From Panopea generosa (Eukaryota > Mollusca > Bivalvia > Adapedonta > Hiatellidae), in assembly GCA_029582155.1 (NCBI GenBank), contig CM055899.1:52906520-52970519 (forward strand): a DNA stretch of 64,000 bases, written 5' to 3'. The position numbers were made by a program, and so were the translations under genes. Positions within the stretch are counted from its first letter, which is position 1. Every line of letters begins with the position of its first letter. Positions 13,086 to 26,700 of this stretch are shown here, piece after piece. The notes under the pieces are model-generated. The model was not told the DNA's origin. It saw only the letters and a program-made list of their open reading frames with translations, and did not search any database.

Positions 13086-13373
13086 TTCTAATCATTGTTT
13101 TGGTTAATCATTCATGTCATATCTATTCTTCATACAATACTTGTGTTTTTTAAGTCGTTAAGTATATTTAGTATAAATAATTCATATCAGCAAAAGTTTG
13201 ATCAAATAAAGGGTCCAGTAATGGTGTCCAGAATGCTGTAAGAAAACGGATATTTAATTTTCCACATCTATACGTTCATCTCAGGCTTAGTCCAGTCAAA
13301 ATTTGAAAAGAAGTGACAGGTGGAATCAGGTGAGCTAAAGGCCAGAAGACTTTTTCCATTGTGTGTCACATGT

Positions 13374-13458
13374 ATAAAACAGTAGCCTTTATGCATCTGA
13401 TATCATTCTTCACACAGAATGATGAATGATATCGGATGCATAAAAGCTGCTGTTTTAT
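13374..13458. repeat. Near-perfect 35-bp hairpin
   Basis: Arms 13374-13408 and 13424-13458 differ at three positions, two of which would be G:U in RNA on the plus strand. The loop is 15 nt. The size is like a miRNA precursor. Confidence 0.7.
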
Positions 13459-13768
13459 GCATATTGCAAGATTCAGAATCGAGGAATGCTGGGGCATTCC
13501 TGATGCAGTTCCTGATGACATTCATGTTGCTAAGAGAAAGAGACAAAAATAATTCAAATTGGTGTCTAATAGTTAATGGAGAACTAACAAAACTTGTACA
13601 ATTATGACATTTATAAAATGACCCTTTTCTTCATGTTGTCTCCACTATTACCTGTATGTACAGTAAGAAAGTAACAGACAATAGGTTGAATCCCTTTTGC
13701 AGATATTGAGTCCAAGTGTGCAAAAAGGTCTTCGTGAAACCTGATTGGTAAAATGTCTCTTTTCACAG

Positions 13769-14060
13769 TTTTTAGCTCATCTGAGCAAAGCTCAAGATGA
13801 GTTATTGTGATCTACCTTCGTCTGTCGTCCGTCCGTCACTCGTCCATCGTTAACTTTTATTTCTAACGACTTCTTCTCTGAAACTTGTTGACAGATTTTC
13901 ACCAAATTTGGTGTGAAGCCTTCTTACACGAAGCTCTCTCAAGTTTGTTCGAATGATGACCCTGGGGTCAAATTTGGCCCTGTTCCAGGAGTTTATCAGT
14001 ACTTTTAATGGGGGTTTGACACCATTTCCAAGATATAACAGGTTGTATTATGGCATATCA
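13769..14060 (+). mobile_element. Mollusc interspersed repeat (AGCTCATCTGAGC type), 5' part
   Basis: Begins TTTTTAGCTCATCTGAGC, then AAAGCTCAAGATGAG and GTCGTCCGTCCGTC. This layout is shared with 38582 onward and, inverted, with 52940-53022. Confidence 0.6.
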
Positions 14061-14084
14061 AATTTTATTGGTTGAGGAAGACCT

Positions 14085-14205
14085 CTAAATAACTCTGAGA
14101 GGAGTTGTCATCCTTCCGCAAGTAACTGACAAACTTTTCCCTGGGCTCAAACCCACGACCTCAGCAGTGTGAGGTGAGTGGTTGGTAGATGATACATCTT
14201 GGACA
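14085..14205 (-). mobile_element. SINE fragment, family C
   Basis: On the minus strand, a tRNA-like B box (GTCGTGGGTTTGAGCCC) is followed by the family words AGTTACTTGCGGAAGGA and GAGGTCTTCCTC. Confidence 0.6.
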
Positions 14206-15147
14206 GCTCAAATAAAGAGGATTATTGGTGGGGATTCAAAATGGCCGTCTATCTGCCTTAATATAAAATAGCTTGTGTTTGAGAAAATGTCTGTATAATG
14301 GATAGAGATACATTCTAATCCTAATGGCTGCTGCCTACATGATGTGAACCTTGTTATCACATAAGTTACAGAGCAGGCGTGTACTAAACCCATGACATTT
14401 TTTTTGATATTAACCTTGTGTAGTAGTACTTCCGAATCCTCACTCCGCGTTTCCCGTATAACTCGGCTCTGGTATGTGGGAAATTTATTTTAATCTAACC
14501 AAGGCACATAGCCCTTTTCAATATGTTATTTTGGCATGTGTAAATATATATATCCTTTCGGCAAAATGATGTCAGTGAGTTTATATATGCATGACATAAA
14601 CTAAGAACATAAATGTAAAAAAAATACAACAAACACAAAGAATTAATGAGCGCAAATTAAATTGAACAATAAAACTTTTATTCAGAACAAACACAGTAAT
14701 ATACAACTTCACAAAGAAAGTAAAATAATGAACATATATATAACAAAACAGTGGAGTTGTTTGCAAGTAATACACAAGTCCCCTACTGGTCTACAGGTGG
14801 GAAATAATCTCCATTGCTTCTTGTGGCTGAGGGGCAGCCATTAAAGGGAACAGAATGGCAACCACCATCAAACCCAACGTGCATAAAAAAAGATGACTTA
14901 AAAGGTTTGAAATTCTAGAGTTTATTCCGCCCTATAGATCCCAGCAGGCGGGATGGTGTTGATCCTATGATATCCATTTGTACCATGTGAGATTAGCCAA
15001 AAATATTCATGTTAGGCACAGTGTGACCATAGCCGACCTTAGCCTATGTCTGTGGATTTGTCCATATGGGCTGAATAATGTTGTTTGTAAGTACATTAGC
15101 CTACATAAGTAAAACGGATGTTCATTTATCGTTTTAAACATTCGATG
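14206..15147. other. Non-coding, nothing recognised
   Basis: AT-rich sequence with only short, low-complexity frames. Confidence 0.45.
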
Positions 15148-15329
15148 TACAGTCAAACCTGTCTTAAGCAGCCAGTCAAGGGAAGGAATAAAAGTGGCCT
15201 TTTAAGACAGGTTGTTGCTTAATTCAGGTAAATTTACTCTGAATACATAGAAATGGAAAATAGCGAATATGGCTGCTTAAGACAAGTGGCTGCTTTATAG
15301 AGGTGACGACTTATACAGGTTTGACTGTA
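15148..15329 (+). mobile_element. Tc1/mariner-like MITE (CAGTCAAACCTGT family)
   Basis: TACAGTCAAACCTGT at the left and ACAGGTTTGACTGTA at the right, flanked by TA. It is about 180 bp, and CTTAAGCAGCC and its complement extend the inverted ends. Confidence 0.8.
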
Positions 15330-15506
15330 TGTTTGTTTATGCATATGCCCGTAATGCAATATTATAATAGCATATGAATGTGAATTACACTGCTCAATGT
15401 GAAAAGAAATAAAATCGGAATAATTATTAAAATATATACTGGTAACAATGTATGTGGAAATTGTGAAAATAATACTATAAAGATAGATTAATGTACAAAG
15501 AGCCGT

Positions 15507-15740
15507 TTAAATAGACTTAATCACATTGCAGAATAAAATAGCCAGCAGTACACTTGACAATGGTGTGACGATGACCCTGGAAAGGTAGATAACAAGTACC
15601 ATGGTCGGTCCATTTTTCGTCGTGATCGGAATAGTGGGAAAAATCTTTTCGGATCCATTCTCGTCTGGAGGCGCACAAAGATGCGGTCGACAACCGCTAT
15701 CTATCTGATTGCCCATGCTTTTGTTCTTGATAGTATTCAT
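15507..15740 (-). CDS. Hypothetical 77-residue ORF with hydrophobic C-terminus
   Basis: Reads MNTIKNKSMGNQIDSGC, a cysteine/proline segment (RPHLCAPPDENGSEK), then a strongly hydrophobic stretch (MVLVIYLSRVI, SSVLLAILFCNVI) to the stop. It could be the last exon of an unseen membrane or lipid-anchored protein, or chance. The ATG need not be the start. No family was recognised and no splice partner found. Confidence 0.2.
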   Translation of the reverse strand: MNTIKNKSMGNQIDSGCRPHLCAPPDENGSEKIFPTIPITTKNGPTMVLVIYLSRVIVTPLSSVLLAILFCNVIKSI

Positions 15741-16599
15741 GAACTGTTACCCGGCATCATGACAATTTATGCTAGGGTGTTTTCTATGCGTACATTGGTT
15801 ATCCTGTCTGCTGTTCCTAATTGTCGTCTGCAGTATCTGGTGTGCTGGGTGTCAAAATTAAAGGTACCACTGGGCATGAACCAGTTTTCTCAACTTGCAT
15901 TTCTTCTTAAAACATTATGTATTATTTTTAAAAAGCATGCTCACAAGTAATATGTATGGTGACTAATTTCTGCCATGTCGTCTTCGGGGTGTAATTGGGG
16001 TGAAACACGAAATCTTATTTGCCGAGTCCTCGGGTTGACATGTTGACGAAGTAAATACTAGACATTTTATGCAAAAACTCGACGTTATAAGGCACTAACA
16101 CGACATTTTTATTTGTCATGCTGTCATTATGATTGCTGTGTCTTTGCCCCGTCAACATTAAAACTTTACAAATACCATATTTCGTGTTGGCGTGGTGAAG
16201 ACACGACAAAGTGAGATATTCAAATTATTATTTGTGCATGTTATTTGTTCTTATAATTTGAAAAAAAAAACATTTGAGAGGGAAAGTCTACGTTATTCTT
16301 GAACAACCCTCGTCATTCAAACACCTTTAACTGGTCCAAATGGAATTGACCTCTGCCTGGGAAGACGATATGGGATAAAATGTACTCTGATATACATTAG
16401 AAGATGGTATACACATTCCCCTGCTTCAGTCATATTTGGATCTTGGATCAGCGGCATAGTAACATTCCACGATGACGACAACCTGTAATATTGGTAAATA
16501 CCATCTTAAAAGATGCCATGCAACTTTAGTCTGACTCATTGCATGACAATGGACAAGGAAAGCTAATCTAATTGTGACAGCATTGGACATAAAGGGTTT
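15741..16599. other. Non-coding, nothing firm
   Basis: Contains short frames only. Around 16020-16210 short CGACA/TGTCG words suggest a repeat fragment, but boundaries are not visible. Confidence 0.35.
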
Positions 16600-17400
16600 T
16601 TCCCACCTCACTGCCCAACCGCGTGCCCAAAAATAGCAGGAAGTACCGGTTTATCGTGTGTAGATATCACCAATATCGCGTAGTAGCCGCTTCTGTAATG
16701 TATGCGTTGGACGGGGTGAAATTGTTGTTCCAGTTGTAACCTTAACCTACGTTTGTTCTCATTTACACTTTGGCAATCACAGATGAAGTGAACAACTATA
16801 TTTACAGTATTTATGTTACATTTCTTGCAAGTTTCATTATTTCTCATTGTATTAAAAATAATATTACATAGACTTACAAAATATCACCTTGGATATTTGT
16901 TTGCATATAACCATATATTGGAAACGCTTTATAATCACAATGTATTGAGCGAAATCTGAAAAATTCTGGTTCATTTGTTCTAACTATCCAATCACTGATG
17001 ATAGTTTCATATATCTTACAGTTTACTTTCTTTTTCCATATGCCTTAACTCGAAAAAATACCTTCTGAAAAGAATTCATCAAGAACATACATAAGACCAT
17101 ATTTATCTAAAATAGTGAATATATCAGGAATAAATCCTGACAAGCAGTTTCTAATTAAGAATGCACTAGATCTTATTAGAAACCACTATCCCGTTGTAGC
17201 CTACACAACTGAACAAGGAAATTACGTTTATTTTGTTCTATTTCCGGTGCAATTGGTATACAATTTAATAGACTTAGAGCAATATCGGTTCTTGTTCTAA
17301 TGTGTAGACGTTGCATATGCTTAACACATAGTCTGTGTGATATTTCTAACAATAGTATACCACCTACACTTAAAGAAGTCCAACATTAACGCCAAATAAT
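16600..17400 (-). pseudogene. Non-LTR retrotransposon remnant (C-terminal RT end)
   Basis: Minus-strand frames read LCVKHMQRLHIRTRTDIALS, LLNCIPIAPEI, NFLVQLCR, IFTILDKYGL, IYETIISDWI, then ETCKKCNINTVNIVVHFICDC. This order (R-TRTD-LSLLG-like block, LCRL, W-x-I blocks, CxxC...H...C finger) matches the C-terminal region of mollusc Jockey/CR1-like reverse transcriptases. Several stops and frameshifts are present. The catalytic part (YxDD) was not seen. Confidence 0.6.
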
Positions 17401-17786
17401 ATCTAAATTACTATTTCCCGCCGTATGTAAGTTTATTCATGTTTTTTTTTCCTTTAGACGACTTTTTGATTAGAAGCAGCAATGTATCGAAATATAATTT
17501 AGCAGAAATAAAAGCAATTCCAAGAGGTTTATATAAAATATCGAATATATGATATAGTTTGCAAATATTTGACAATGAACAGTGTTAAAGTAGATACAAA
17601 ATCTGATTGATCAAGAAACTATAATGAAATGGGAAAATGCCATATTATGTTATCATTAACTTTAAATTTACCACCATAAAGAGAAACGTTAACGTTTTCG
17701 TGGTGGAAAGTTAACTGTTTTCGGAGTGATTCTGGTACATGCCTTCACCGAGAATGGCTCAACGTGTAATGGAGTTTGGAGAGAGG

Positions 17787-17867
17787 CAATCGGAACATCG
17801 CTCGGCCATTTCCGTAAACATTCAAAATGACGAACGTTTACGGAAATGGCCGAGCGATGTCCGATTG
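17787..17867. repeat. Near-perfect 32-bp GC-richer hairpin
   Basis: Arms 17787-17819 and 17836-17867 are exact reverse complements apart from one extra A in the left arm. The loop is 16 nt. The arms contain CGCTCGGCCATTTCCGTAAA. Confidence 0.8.
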
Positions 17868-19556
17868 TGGACAGAAGGAGGCCTTGAGGGACACTTGACT
17901 TGACAAGGGTACCTATGTGCCCTGTTAATTTGGTTTAAACATATTTATTCATAAATTATGTACAGCATATTCCACAACATATTTAGTAAAAGGATTGAAA
18001 CGAAAGAAAATATTTCTTACCTGTTAATTTCAAAATAAAGACACAAACTATACTTTGCAGCCTAAAAGTTGTTGGTTTAAGTCTACATTCAAACTAATTA
18101 TAGGGATCGAACTCTACATTCAAACACATTACGTAGGGGTCAAAACTCTACATTTAATCTAAATAATTTTTTGTCTAAACAATGGCATTAGCTCTTGGTT
18201 TCGTTAAGAATAAAATACATGTATCATATGAACAAAATATATATATATTTTTTTGTATCTAAAGAAAATGTATTGCAGTGAAAAACATTGACACATCTAT
18301 AGATTTCAATTTTTTTTATTAAGGACTGAATAAGAGAAAATGAAGGGGTTAAAGATCTACATTATGTGTCCAGAGAGGAGGGTCAAAGCTGTACACCGCA
18401 TTATGCAAAAGAACTAGGTACTTATAAGTACTTATATATTATGCTGCGGACTGGTAACAGCTCTCGACCAAGCCGCGGACTGCTGATAGATGCGGCCAAT
18501 GAGGAGAGTATACATACTATTTTAATTCCTGGGTCGGTCACTGACTTCTTCAAATAACGCAGAATCTAGATTTTGTGGACAAACATGATAATGACAATGA
18601 TAATGATAAAAATGTTTTTTATTTAACGATGGTAATCAATTACAGTAATTGTTCTCCCTTGAGGTCATCAAAACTTCGTGTAACTGTTCAAGTCATAGAT
18701 ACACCGGTAACAGGGATGTTGTATTGCTCTGCATTGATCCCCCGGATTGATAGTCAGGCGCGCAACCGACTGACCAAACCGAGTTCGGTAAGGCTAAAGA
18801 TGGTGAAAAGATTGACTGCTAGCTTTGTAACTAACAGATACAAGAACCACGTCAGTGTTGGTGGAAGAGCCTTGATAACTGCATAAAGAAACCCGGACTG
18901 ATGCTGATACTATATAACACAGACAATGACCGTGTAGCTATGGATAAATCAAAATGGCTTGGGTCCTTTAATATTTCGAGGAACTTACACACTAGCTTTT
19001 ATATTATCCTCTTTTCAGGCTTTGGTGACAACACGTGCCCCCCCTCCCCCGCCCCCCTATTCCTATTTATCACTTGGCAGAGGCGCAACTTGGCTGAAAA
19101 CGATGTGTAGGCACTGTTGTAGGGGATTCCGGGTGCATGTTCCCTCGGAAGAAAATCAGCCAGACTGTCGTAATTGCGCTTTGGCGTATATTTCTTATGT
19201 TTTTTTAGTGGACTGGTTAACCTTGAATTCACAGTTTTATAACCAAATAAATTGATAATAGAGGTAATGTTTTCAGGTTTGTTCACATTAACATAGGGTT
19301 ATTTAAAGGGGAAAATGAAGTTTTTAAGTGGCTACTATGATTTCATACAACAGGTGTTACAATGTTTATAGTTTACTATCTTTTTATTGCATTTTTTTAT
19401 TTTTCAGAAAAAAAGTGTAGCACGTGCCTACAGTGCCTATAGGAAGTTACGCCAGTGCTTGTGCTGCAAATTTGCTTCCCATCGGAAGTATAGAAAACGG
19501 CGCTGCAAAGATTAACTTGTTGTTGCCGCAATTTAAACTTTTGCCCAGCCTTTGTC
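17868..19556. other. Non-coding; possible SINE head and simple repeat
   Basis: Around 18740-18785 the minus strand is tRNA-like (complement of GATTGATAGTCAGGCGCGCA), similar to the family B SINE head. A GATAATGACAATGATAATGA microsatellite lies at 18587-18607. A poly-C/CCCCGCCCC stretch lies at 19039-19057. No exon was supported. Confidence 0.35.
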
Positions 19557-19578
19557 AACCGGAAATTGCACATGCGTA
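19557..19578 (+). promoter_or_regulatory. Candidate archease core promoter elements
   Basis: An ETS-like ACCGGAAAT followed by CATGCG, resembling an NRF1 half site, lies about 105-125 bp before the archease start codon. Two further GGAAGT words lie near 19440 and 19484. Such ETS/NRF1 combinations are common in TATA-less housekeeping promoters. The assignment rests on motif and position only. Confidence 0.3.
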
Positions 19579-19682
19579 TAGTAACATTGGGAAAGAGAAA
19601 ATAAACATTATTATATTTAAAGTTATTGTTGCTTAATTTCATCTTAATTTTCATCTTATAAGCAGAATACATCGAATGAAAC

Positions 19683-19731
19683 ATGGCTAAGTCGTCTTTT
19701 AATACGGACATCCCTCCGGTGAAATATGAGT
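19683..19731 (+). CDS. ZBTB8OS: Archease exon 1
   Basis: Encodes MAKSSFNTDIPPVKYE plus the first base of Tyr17. The donor is T|GTAAGT, a strong consensus (phase 1). Confidence 0.92.
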
Positions 19732-20753
19732 GTAAGTATATGAGTGTTGATAATAAATGTCATGTGTTTTCGCGAAAGTTGGAAACGGCTTATTTATAGT
19801 CAGTTACTTATACGATGAATTAGCTAAAACATAATTGCCGAGCGAATATTCACATAATGCAAATACAATATATAATGTGAGATGATTATCAACTGATTCT
19901 TACTACGTGCTGAAAATACTCCATGCCAATAAAACAGCTGTGTAGAAGAAATATCCTTTCTTTCAGGCCAAACAACGCATGAGATTCTTTTTTATTATTC
20001 TTGTTATTTATCAATGACTCAAGTTATTTATTTTTATGTACATTTTGTGTAAAATTAAATTGGTGTTATGTGGTTTTAATTATATTTTATACATGAATAT
20101 CGGCAACTATTCCTGATTCATTTGTTTGGCAGAGGCCTTGATATTGTATCTATGGTTTGCATTGTAGCTAGGCACACTCGCTGTAGTCTGGTCTGTATAT
20201 TTATGTCTTGGTTATTCACAAATAATTATCTCCATATATATATATATAAATATATATCATGCATTGTGAATGAGCATCTGAAAAGATCCAAAAAATTATA
20301 GATTCCGTTGCTGAGAATTTAATTATCTCCCTTTATGAAATTAAATATATATGAATTCACTGTATCTATATGATCCAACGGGTTTATAAATCTGTCCTTT
20401 ATATAGCATGTGAGTATTCATGAATCCTTAACTGGATCATACTCCTATATAAAGCTATCAGTTCATGTATGTAAATTTGTCCACCCTGTCCAGATGTGTT
20501 GCATGTAATTCCATAGTATATAAGTCATGGTCAACACCAAATTTATTGGTTTGGCAGAGGCCTTGATATTGTATCTATGGTTTGCATTGTAGCTAGGCGC
20601 ACTCACCATAGTCTGGTCTGTATATTTATGTCTTGGTTATTCACAAATAATTATCTCCATATATATATATATATATATCATGCATTGTGAATGAGCATCT
20701 GAAAAGATCCCAAAAGTCGTAAACTCCGTTGTTGTGAATTTAATTATCTCCCT

Positions 20754-20786
<33 letters not shown>

Positions 20787-23700
20787 AATATTGTTTGTTT
20801 TGTTTTTTAATATTATGTATTACTATATGAGCTTGCATACTTGCAAATGCACAGCTTTACCGCACATTCGCTCAATACAGAAAATATTTCATGTTTTATT
20901 CTTAATGATAGAGGCTAGAGCACATTTGATATTTAAAGATATACCTTATACAAGTCATCTATGATAGTGGTACTGGTTTTCTATCATTTAAGAATAAAAT
21001 ATTTCATGGAAATGGATGATGACATTAAATGCTTTAATATAATACTTAAACAACTATAAAATGATAATAGTCTATCTAAAAGGTATATACATGCCCATTG
21101 CTTCACCATTCAAGTTAGAGCACGTTGACCATTATATACATCCAACAAAATGGCGCCACCAGATTTTGATCACATGACTGGATGATGTAATGTGTCGAAC
21201 TAAAATGACAAGAGGCTGTAGAAGTTCAAATAAAAGAAAGTAGATAAAACTGCACATACCTTTCATATGAAATACTCAATGGATTTCTGTTATAAGTGTC
21301 ATTTCACTTGACTGACATAGTAACCAATTGAAACACTGATTTAAAAACAAAAATGGATGTTTTTTATTTTAAATTTAATGCATTTTTATTTATCCAACTC
21401 TTCTTATCAATTTCTTATAACAAACCATTTCAATTTACTTATTTTTATTCTCCTACTACGGCGTGGTCTAGTGGTAGAGCGTCCGCCTCACACGGGAAGG
21501 TCGTGGGTTCAATCCCCGGCCGGGTTTAAAAATGGTACAAGAAGCTTCCTCGCTTGACGCTCAGCATTTAGAGGAGAGTTCTAGGTCTGGTCGGCCCGGT
21601 GTTAGTATAATGTGACAGGGTGGGTATCATACCATGTGTCTGCGGCATGATACTCGAGTGTGACAGCGCTTAGAATACTGTCTCAAGTAGACACCGTCGC
21701 GATATGACTGAAAAATTGTTGAAAGCGACGCTAAACACCATGCAACTTATTTTTATTCTACATTTAACATGTGGTTTTGTAATAATTTTAAACTCATTTT
21801 TTTTTATCAAATTTCTAAAAGAAGGGTACTTCTCAAGCACCTCAATAATTTCTGACACATGCAGTTGATCATGCTTATAACTTTTGACATTGCCCTGTAT
21901 TGCATCAGTTTTCAGGAGACATGGTTGGAATTGATGAAACTTTCTAGGATGTGTCACTACCAAGTGGAAATGCACAGAGTTATGACCCTTTTATTTCGTC
22001 TTTAATCAAATTCTAGTCCTTGCTTATATTTAAAACCTCTTGGAACTTTATGAAACTTTCTAGGATGCATCACTACCAAGTGGAAATGCACAGAGTTATG
22101 GTTCTTTGACTCTCTCCATTACCACAAATCCTTGTTTTGATTGTCAAGAATATGGGAGGGAATCAAACGAGACTTTGAACAGAGGTCATTGTACCTAAAA
22201 GACTGATTGATTGAATTATTGATTGATTGAATATTTAGCGTCGTTTTTATGCCATTGAGGGCTAACAGACGATCAGTTAACCTAACCACTGTTTCCTGGG
22301 ATTAACCGGTACTCGAGCACACCCCATCTCCGCAAGTAACTGATAACTTTCCCACTTGAATCAGTGGTGAGAGACGAATGATAATGAGACACAATGTCAT
22401 ATATCAATCATCATGGAGACTGTTGCCGGGCGGGGATCCGAACTCACGACCCCTGGATTGATAGTCAGACGCGTAACTGACTGAGCTAATCGGGCCTGGC
22501 ATTAGAAGTGAAGAACCAAACATCTATTCCAAAAGTTATCTTCCCGTTACAAATAATGCAGAGCTCTTCTACTAAGTGGAGCACTTGTTAGGGAAGTATC
22601 CATTGATTCCAGCGATACCTTGTTTAAAGGCCCACAGATGATGCCTCACTCCACATGTGTGATTTTACATAGCCGTAATATTTTAATGACAAATGACAAT
22701 GACAAATAGTTTATTGCTTTCACGCCACCAGTCCATACAACATATGTTATACATATAAATGTTAACAAAACAGTACATGAGTTCATGAATATATAAACGA
22801 AGTATTACTGCATTAATATACAGTAATGCATGCATGATACAGAATGATTATAGTATAGCATATATACAGTCTCTGCCAAAAACTTTTCAGGACTAGACTT
22901 TGGACTAGAGACATTCCAAATTACATACTGGTAGTCCAAATTCAATTTTTATGGTCCGTTAATAACAGTAGACCTAATATTGACATCTAGTTTCTTTTTC
23001 TAAATTTTTTCATTTTCATCATTATTTTATTCAGTTTCAGCGATGAAACTATTATGTAAATATCTCCCAACATCTTGCTCAGATTGTTCCATTTTGATAT
23101 AAAGTCATAGAAATACTCGGGCTATACGTTTGGAAAACATTTGTAGTCCATTTAGAATAATCATAGAATGGGTTTCGGACTATATCTATATTAATGTATA
23201 GTTTATTTATCAACTCAATGCAGCGGTGGTCTAGGGATAGAGCGTCTCCTTCACATGCAGAAGGTCATGGGTTCGATCCCTGGCAGGGACATACCAAAGA
23301 CTTGGAATATGATACTTGAAGTTTCTTCTCTTGGCATTCAGCATTTAGAGAATAGTTCCAGGTCTGGTCAGCCCAGTGTCAGTATAATGTGACTGAATGG
23401 TGTATCATACCATGTGTCTGTGGCATGATACTTTAGTTTGGCACCGCTTAAAATACTATCTCAAATAAACATCATTGTGAAAGAGCTGAACAGTTGAAAG
23501 CGATGCTAAACACCATACAAAACTGTCAACTCATAGAACTCCTTTTCTTCTTAATGGAGATAAGTCACCAAATTTATCAAATTTTCATTTTACATTGCCA
23601 TTAAAATGGTAAACTTATGACAAGTTGGATAATTAGAATTTTTGAGCAGGGCGGTAGTGTAATGTTGGCAGCTCATGCCAGAGGTTGCTGGTTCCATCCC

Positions 23701-26700
23701 CAGCTCGACACGATGCCTCTCATAAAACAACACTCAGTATTGGTTCTTCCCAGGAAGCGGACTCAAGAGCTCATCGCAATCAAGCTAAAATAAATTTGTA
23801 TAAAGTATTAGAATATTTACATGACAAATACATTCAATTTTCTCTTAGATCTTTATATTTATCGCAATCCGTAAAAAGTAATATTCATCTTCTACAACAC
23901 GCTCATCACACAATGTAAATAATCATCGTTCTCTTTTTATATTTCAATAACAACCTCATTCAGTTTGTAAGTCATGAGAACTCGACTGAAAGCATGCATA
24001 AATATTGTGAAATTTTCTGATATTTAGCTCATCGAGATACTTTTCATATGCAAAACATTGTTAAAACTTGATCTAATAAGTACTAAGCTTTGAGCTAGCA
24101 GTAACAGTTCCATTCCAGTCTTGTCAGTACTGATCTTTCAATCTACTTGTAAATGTAGTAATAAAACAATCTCTTATAACTTGTGTTACTATTTATTTCA
24201 GATTTGGACCATACTGCAGATGTACAGTGAGTTATTTTTATTATAGAGAAATATATTTATTGATTAATTAATAATTAAAAATGTGTTTTAAGACTAGAGC
24301 CCCACCTACACACATGTCACCTCAATAGCCTTGTAAAGTAGGAGTTCAAACTGTTGACTTTCTGAAATATTTCAAATACTGCTTCCCTGTCTCGGGGCTG
24401 GAAAATGTCAGGACAAGTAATATATACTTTCCCTGTTTCCCTGTCTGTAGTAATTCAAATACTTTCCCTGTCTGAAATATTTCACAAACTGTTTCCCTCT
24501 CTGAAATATTTCAAATTCTGTTTCCCAGCCTGAAATAATACAAATTCTGTTTCCTGTCTGAAGTATTTCAAATACTGTTTCCCTGTTTGAAATATTACAA
24601 GTTCTGTTTTCCTGTCTGAAGTATTTCAAATTCTGTTTCCCAGCCTGAAATATTTCAGATACTGTTTCCTTGCCTGAAACATTTACAATACTGTTCCCTT
24701 GCCTAAAATATTTCAAACACTGTTTTCTTGCCTAAAATATTTCAAATACTGTTTCCTTGCCTGAAATATTTCAAATTCTGTTTCCCTGTTTGAAATATTT
24801 CAAAAACTGTTTCTCTGCCTGAACTATTTCAAATACTGTTTCTCTGCCTAAATATTTCAAATTCTGTTTCCCTGTCTGAATTATTACAAATAATGTTTCC
24901 CTGCCTGAAATATTACAAACACTGTTTCCCTGCTTGAAATACTACAAACACTGTTTCCCAGCCTGAAATATTTCAAATTCTGTTTCCCTGCCTGAACTAT
25001 TACAAAAACTGTTTCCCAGCCCGAAATACTACAAACACTGTTTCCCTACCTGAAGTATTAAGGATACTGTATCTCTGTTTGAAATATTTCAAATACTGTT
25101 TCTCTGTCTGAAATTTTTCATATACTGTTGCCCTGCCTGGCATTACAAATTCTGTTTCTTTGCCTGAAATATTTAAATACTGTTTCTCTGCCTGAAATAT
25201 TTCAAATTCTGTTTCCAGTCTGAAATATTACAAACACTATTTCCTTGCCTGAAATATTTCAAATACTGTTTCTCTGCCTGAAATATTTCAAATTCTGTTT
25301 TAGGAGTAAGTGTTGGAGGGGATGTAGGAAGGGGTGTAGAAAGTTGTGTAGGAGGGATGTTGGATGTGGTGTAAGAGAGGGTGAAGAAGGTAGTGTAGGA
25401 GGGTTGTTGGAGGGGGTGTTGGAGGTGGTGTTGGAGGGGGTATAGGACGGGTATTGGAGGTGGTGTTGGAGAGGGTATAGGAGGGGTGTTGGAGGGGGTG
25501 TAGGAGTGGTGTTGGATATGGTGTAGGAGAGGATGAAGAAGGTTGTGTAGGAGGTGGTGTTTGAGGTGGTGTAAGAGGTGGTGTTGGATGGGGTGTAGGA
25601 GGGGGTGTAGGAGTGGTGTTGGATATGGTGTAGGAGAGGATGTAGAAGGTTGTGTAGGAGGTGGTGTTTGAGGTGGTGTTAGAGGTGGTGTTGGAGGGGG
25701 TGTAGGAGGGGGTGCAGGTGGGGTGTCGGAGGGGGTGTAGAAAGGGTGTTGGAGGGGGTGTTGGAGGGGGTGATTGTGTTGGTGTTGGAGGGGTGTAGGA
25801 GGTGGTGTTGGAGGGGGTGTAGGAGGTGGTGTTGGAGGGGGTGATGGAAGGGTGTAGGAGAGGTGTAGGAGGGGTTTTGGAAGTGGTGTTGGAGGGGTAG
25901 TAGGAGGTGGTGTTGGAGGGGGTGTAGGAAGGGGTGAAGAAGGTTGTGTAGGAGGGGTGTTGGAGGAGGTGTAGGAGGGATGTTGGAGATTGTTTTGGAG
26001 AGGGTGTAGAAGGTTGTGTAGGAGGGATGTTGGAGGTAGTGTTGGAGGGGGTGTAGGAGATGGTGTTGGAGATGGTGGTGGAGGTGGTGTTGGAGGTGGT
26101 GTTGGAGGGGGTGTAGGAGATGGTGTTGGAGGGGGTGATGGAGGGGTGTTGGAGGGGATGTAGGAGGTGGTGTTGGAGATGGTGTTGGAGGAGGTGTTAG
26201 AGGTGGTGTTGGAGGAGGTGTTGGAGGTGGTGTTGGAGATGGTGTTGGAGATGGTGTAGGAGGTGTTGGAGGAGGTGTTGGAGGTAGTGTAGGAGATGGT
26301 GTTGGAGATGGTGTAGGAGGTGTTGGAGATGGTGTTGGAGGTGGTGTGTGAGGTGGTGTGTGAGGTGGTGTTGGAGGGGGTGTAGGAGAGGGTGTTGGAG
26401 GGGTGTTGGAGGGGGTGTAGGAGGTGGTGTTGGAGATGGTGTAGGAGAGGGTGTAGAAGGTTGTGTAGGAGGGATGTTGGAGGTGGTGTTATAGGGGGTG
26501 TAGGAGGGTGTGTTGGTCGTGTAGGAGGAGTGTTGGAGGTTGTGTTGGAGGTGGTGTTAGAGATGGTGTTGGAGGGTGTTTAGGAGAGGGTGTAGAAAGT
26601 TGTGTAGGAGGGATGTTCGAGGGGGTGTTGGAGGTGGTGTAGGATGTGGTGTAGGAGAGGTGTTGGAGGTGGTGAAGGAGGGAGTGTTACAGGTGGTGTT

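Noticed and set aside
18901-19255. Two overlapping 69- and 98-codon frames
   Set aside because: They include a poly-C/proline tract, overlap in different frames and show no domain or splice support.
21461-21530. Possible tRNA-Val gene
   Set aside because: A and B boxes are present, but the acceptor stem does not close and the sequence continues into a SINE body shared with 23217-23520.
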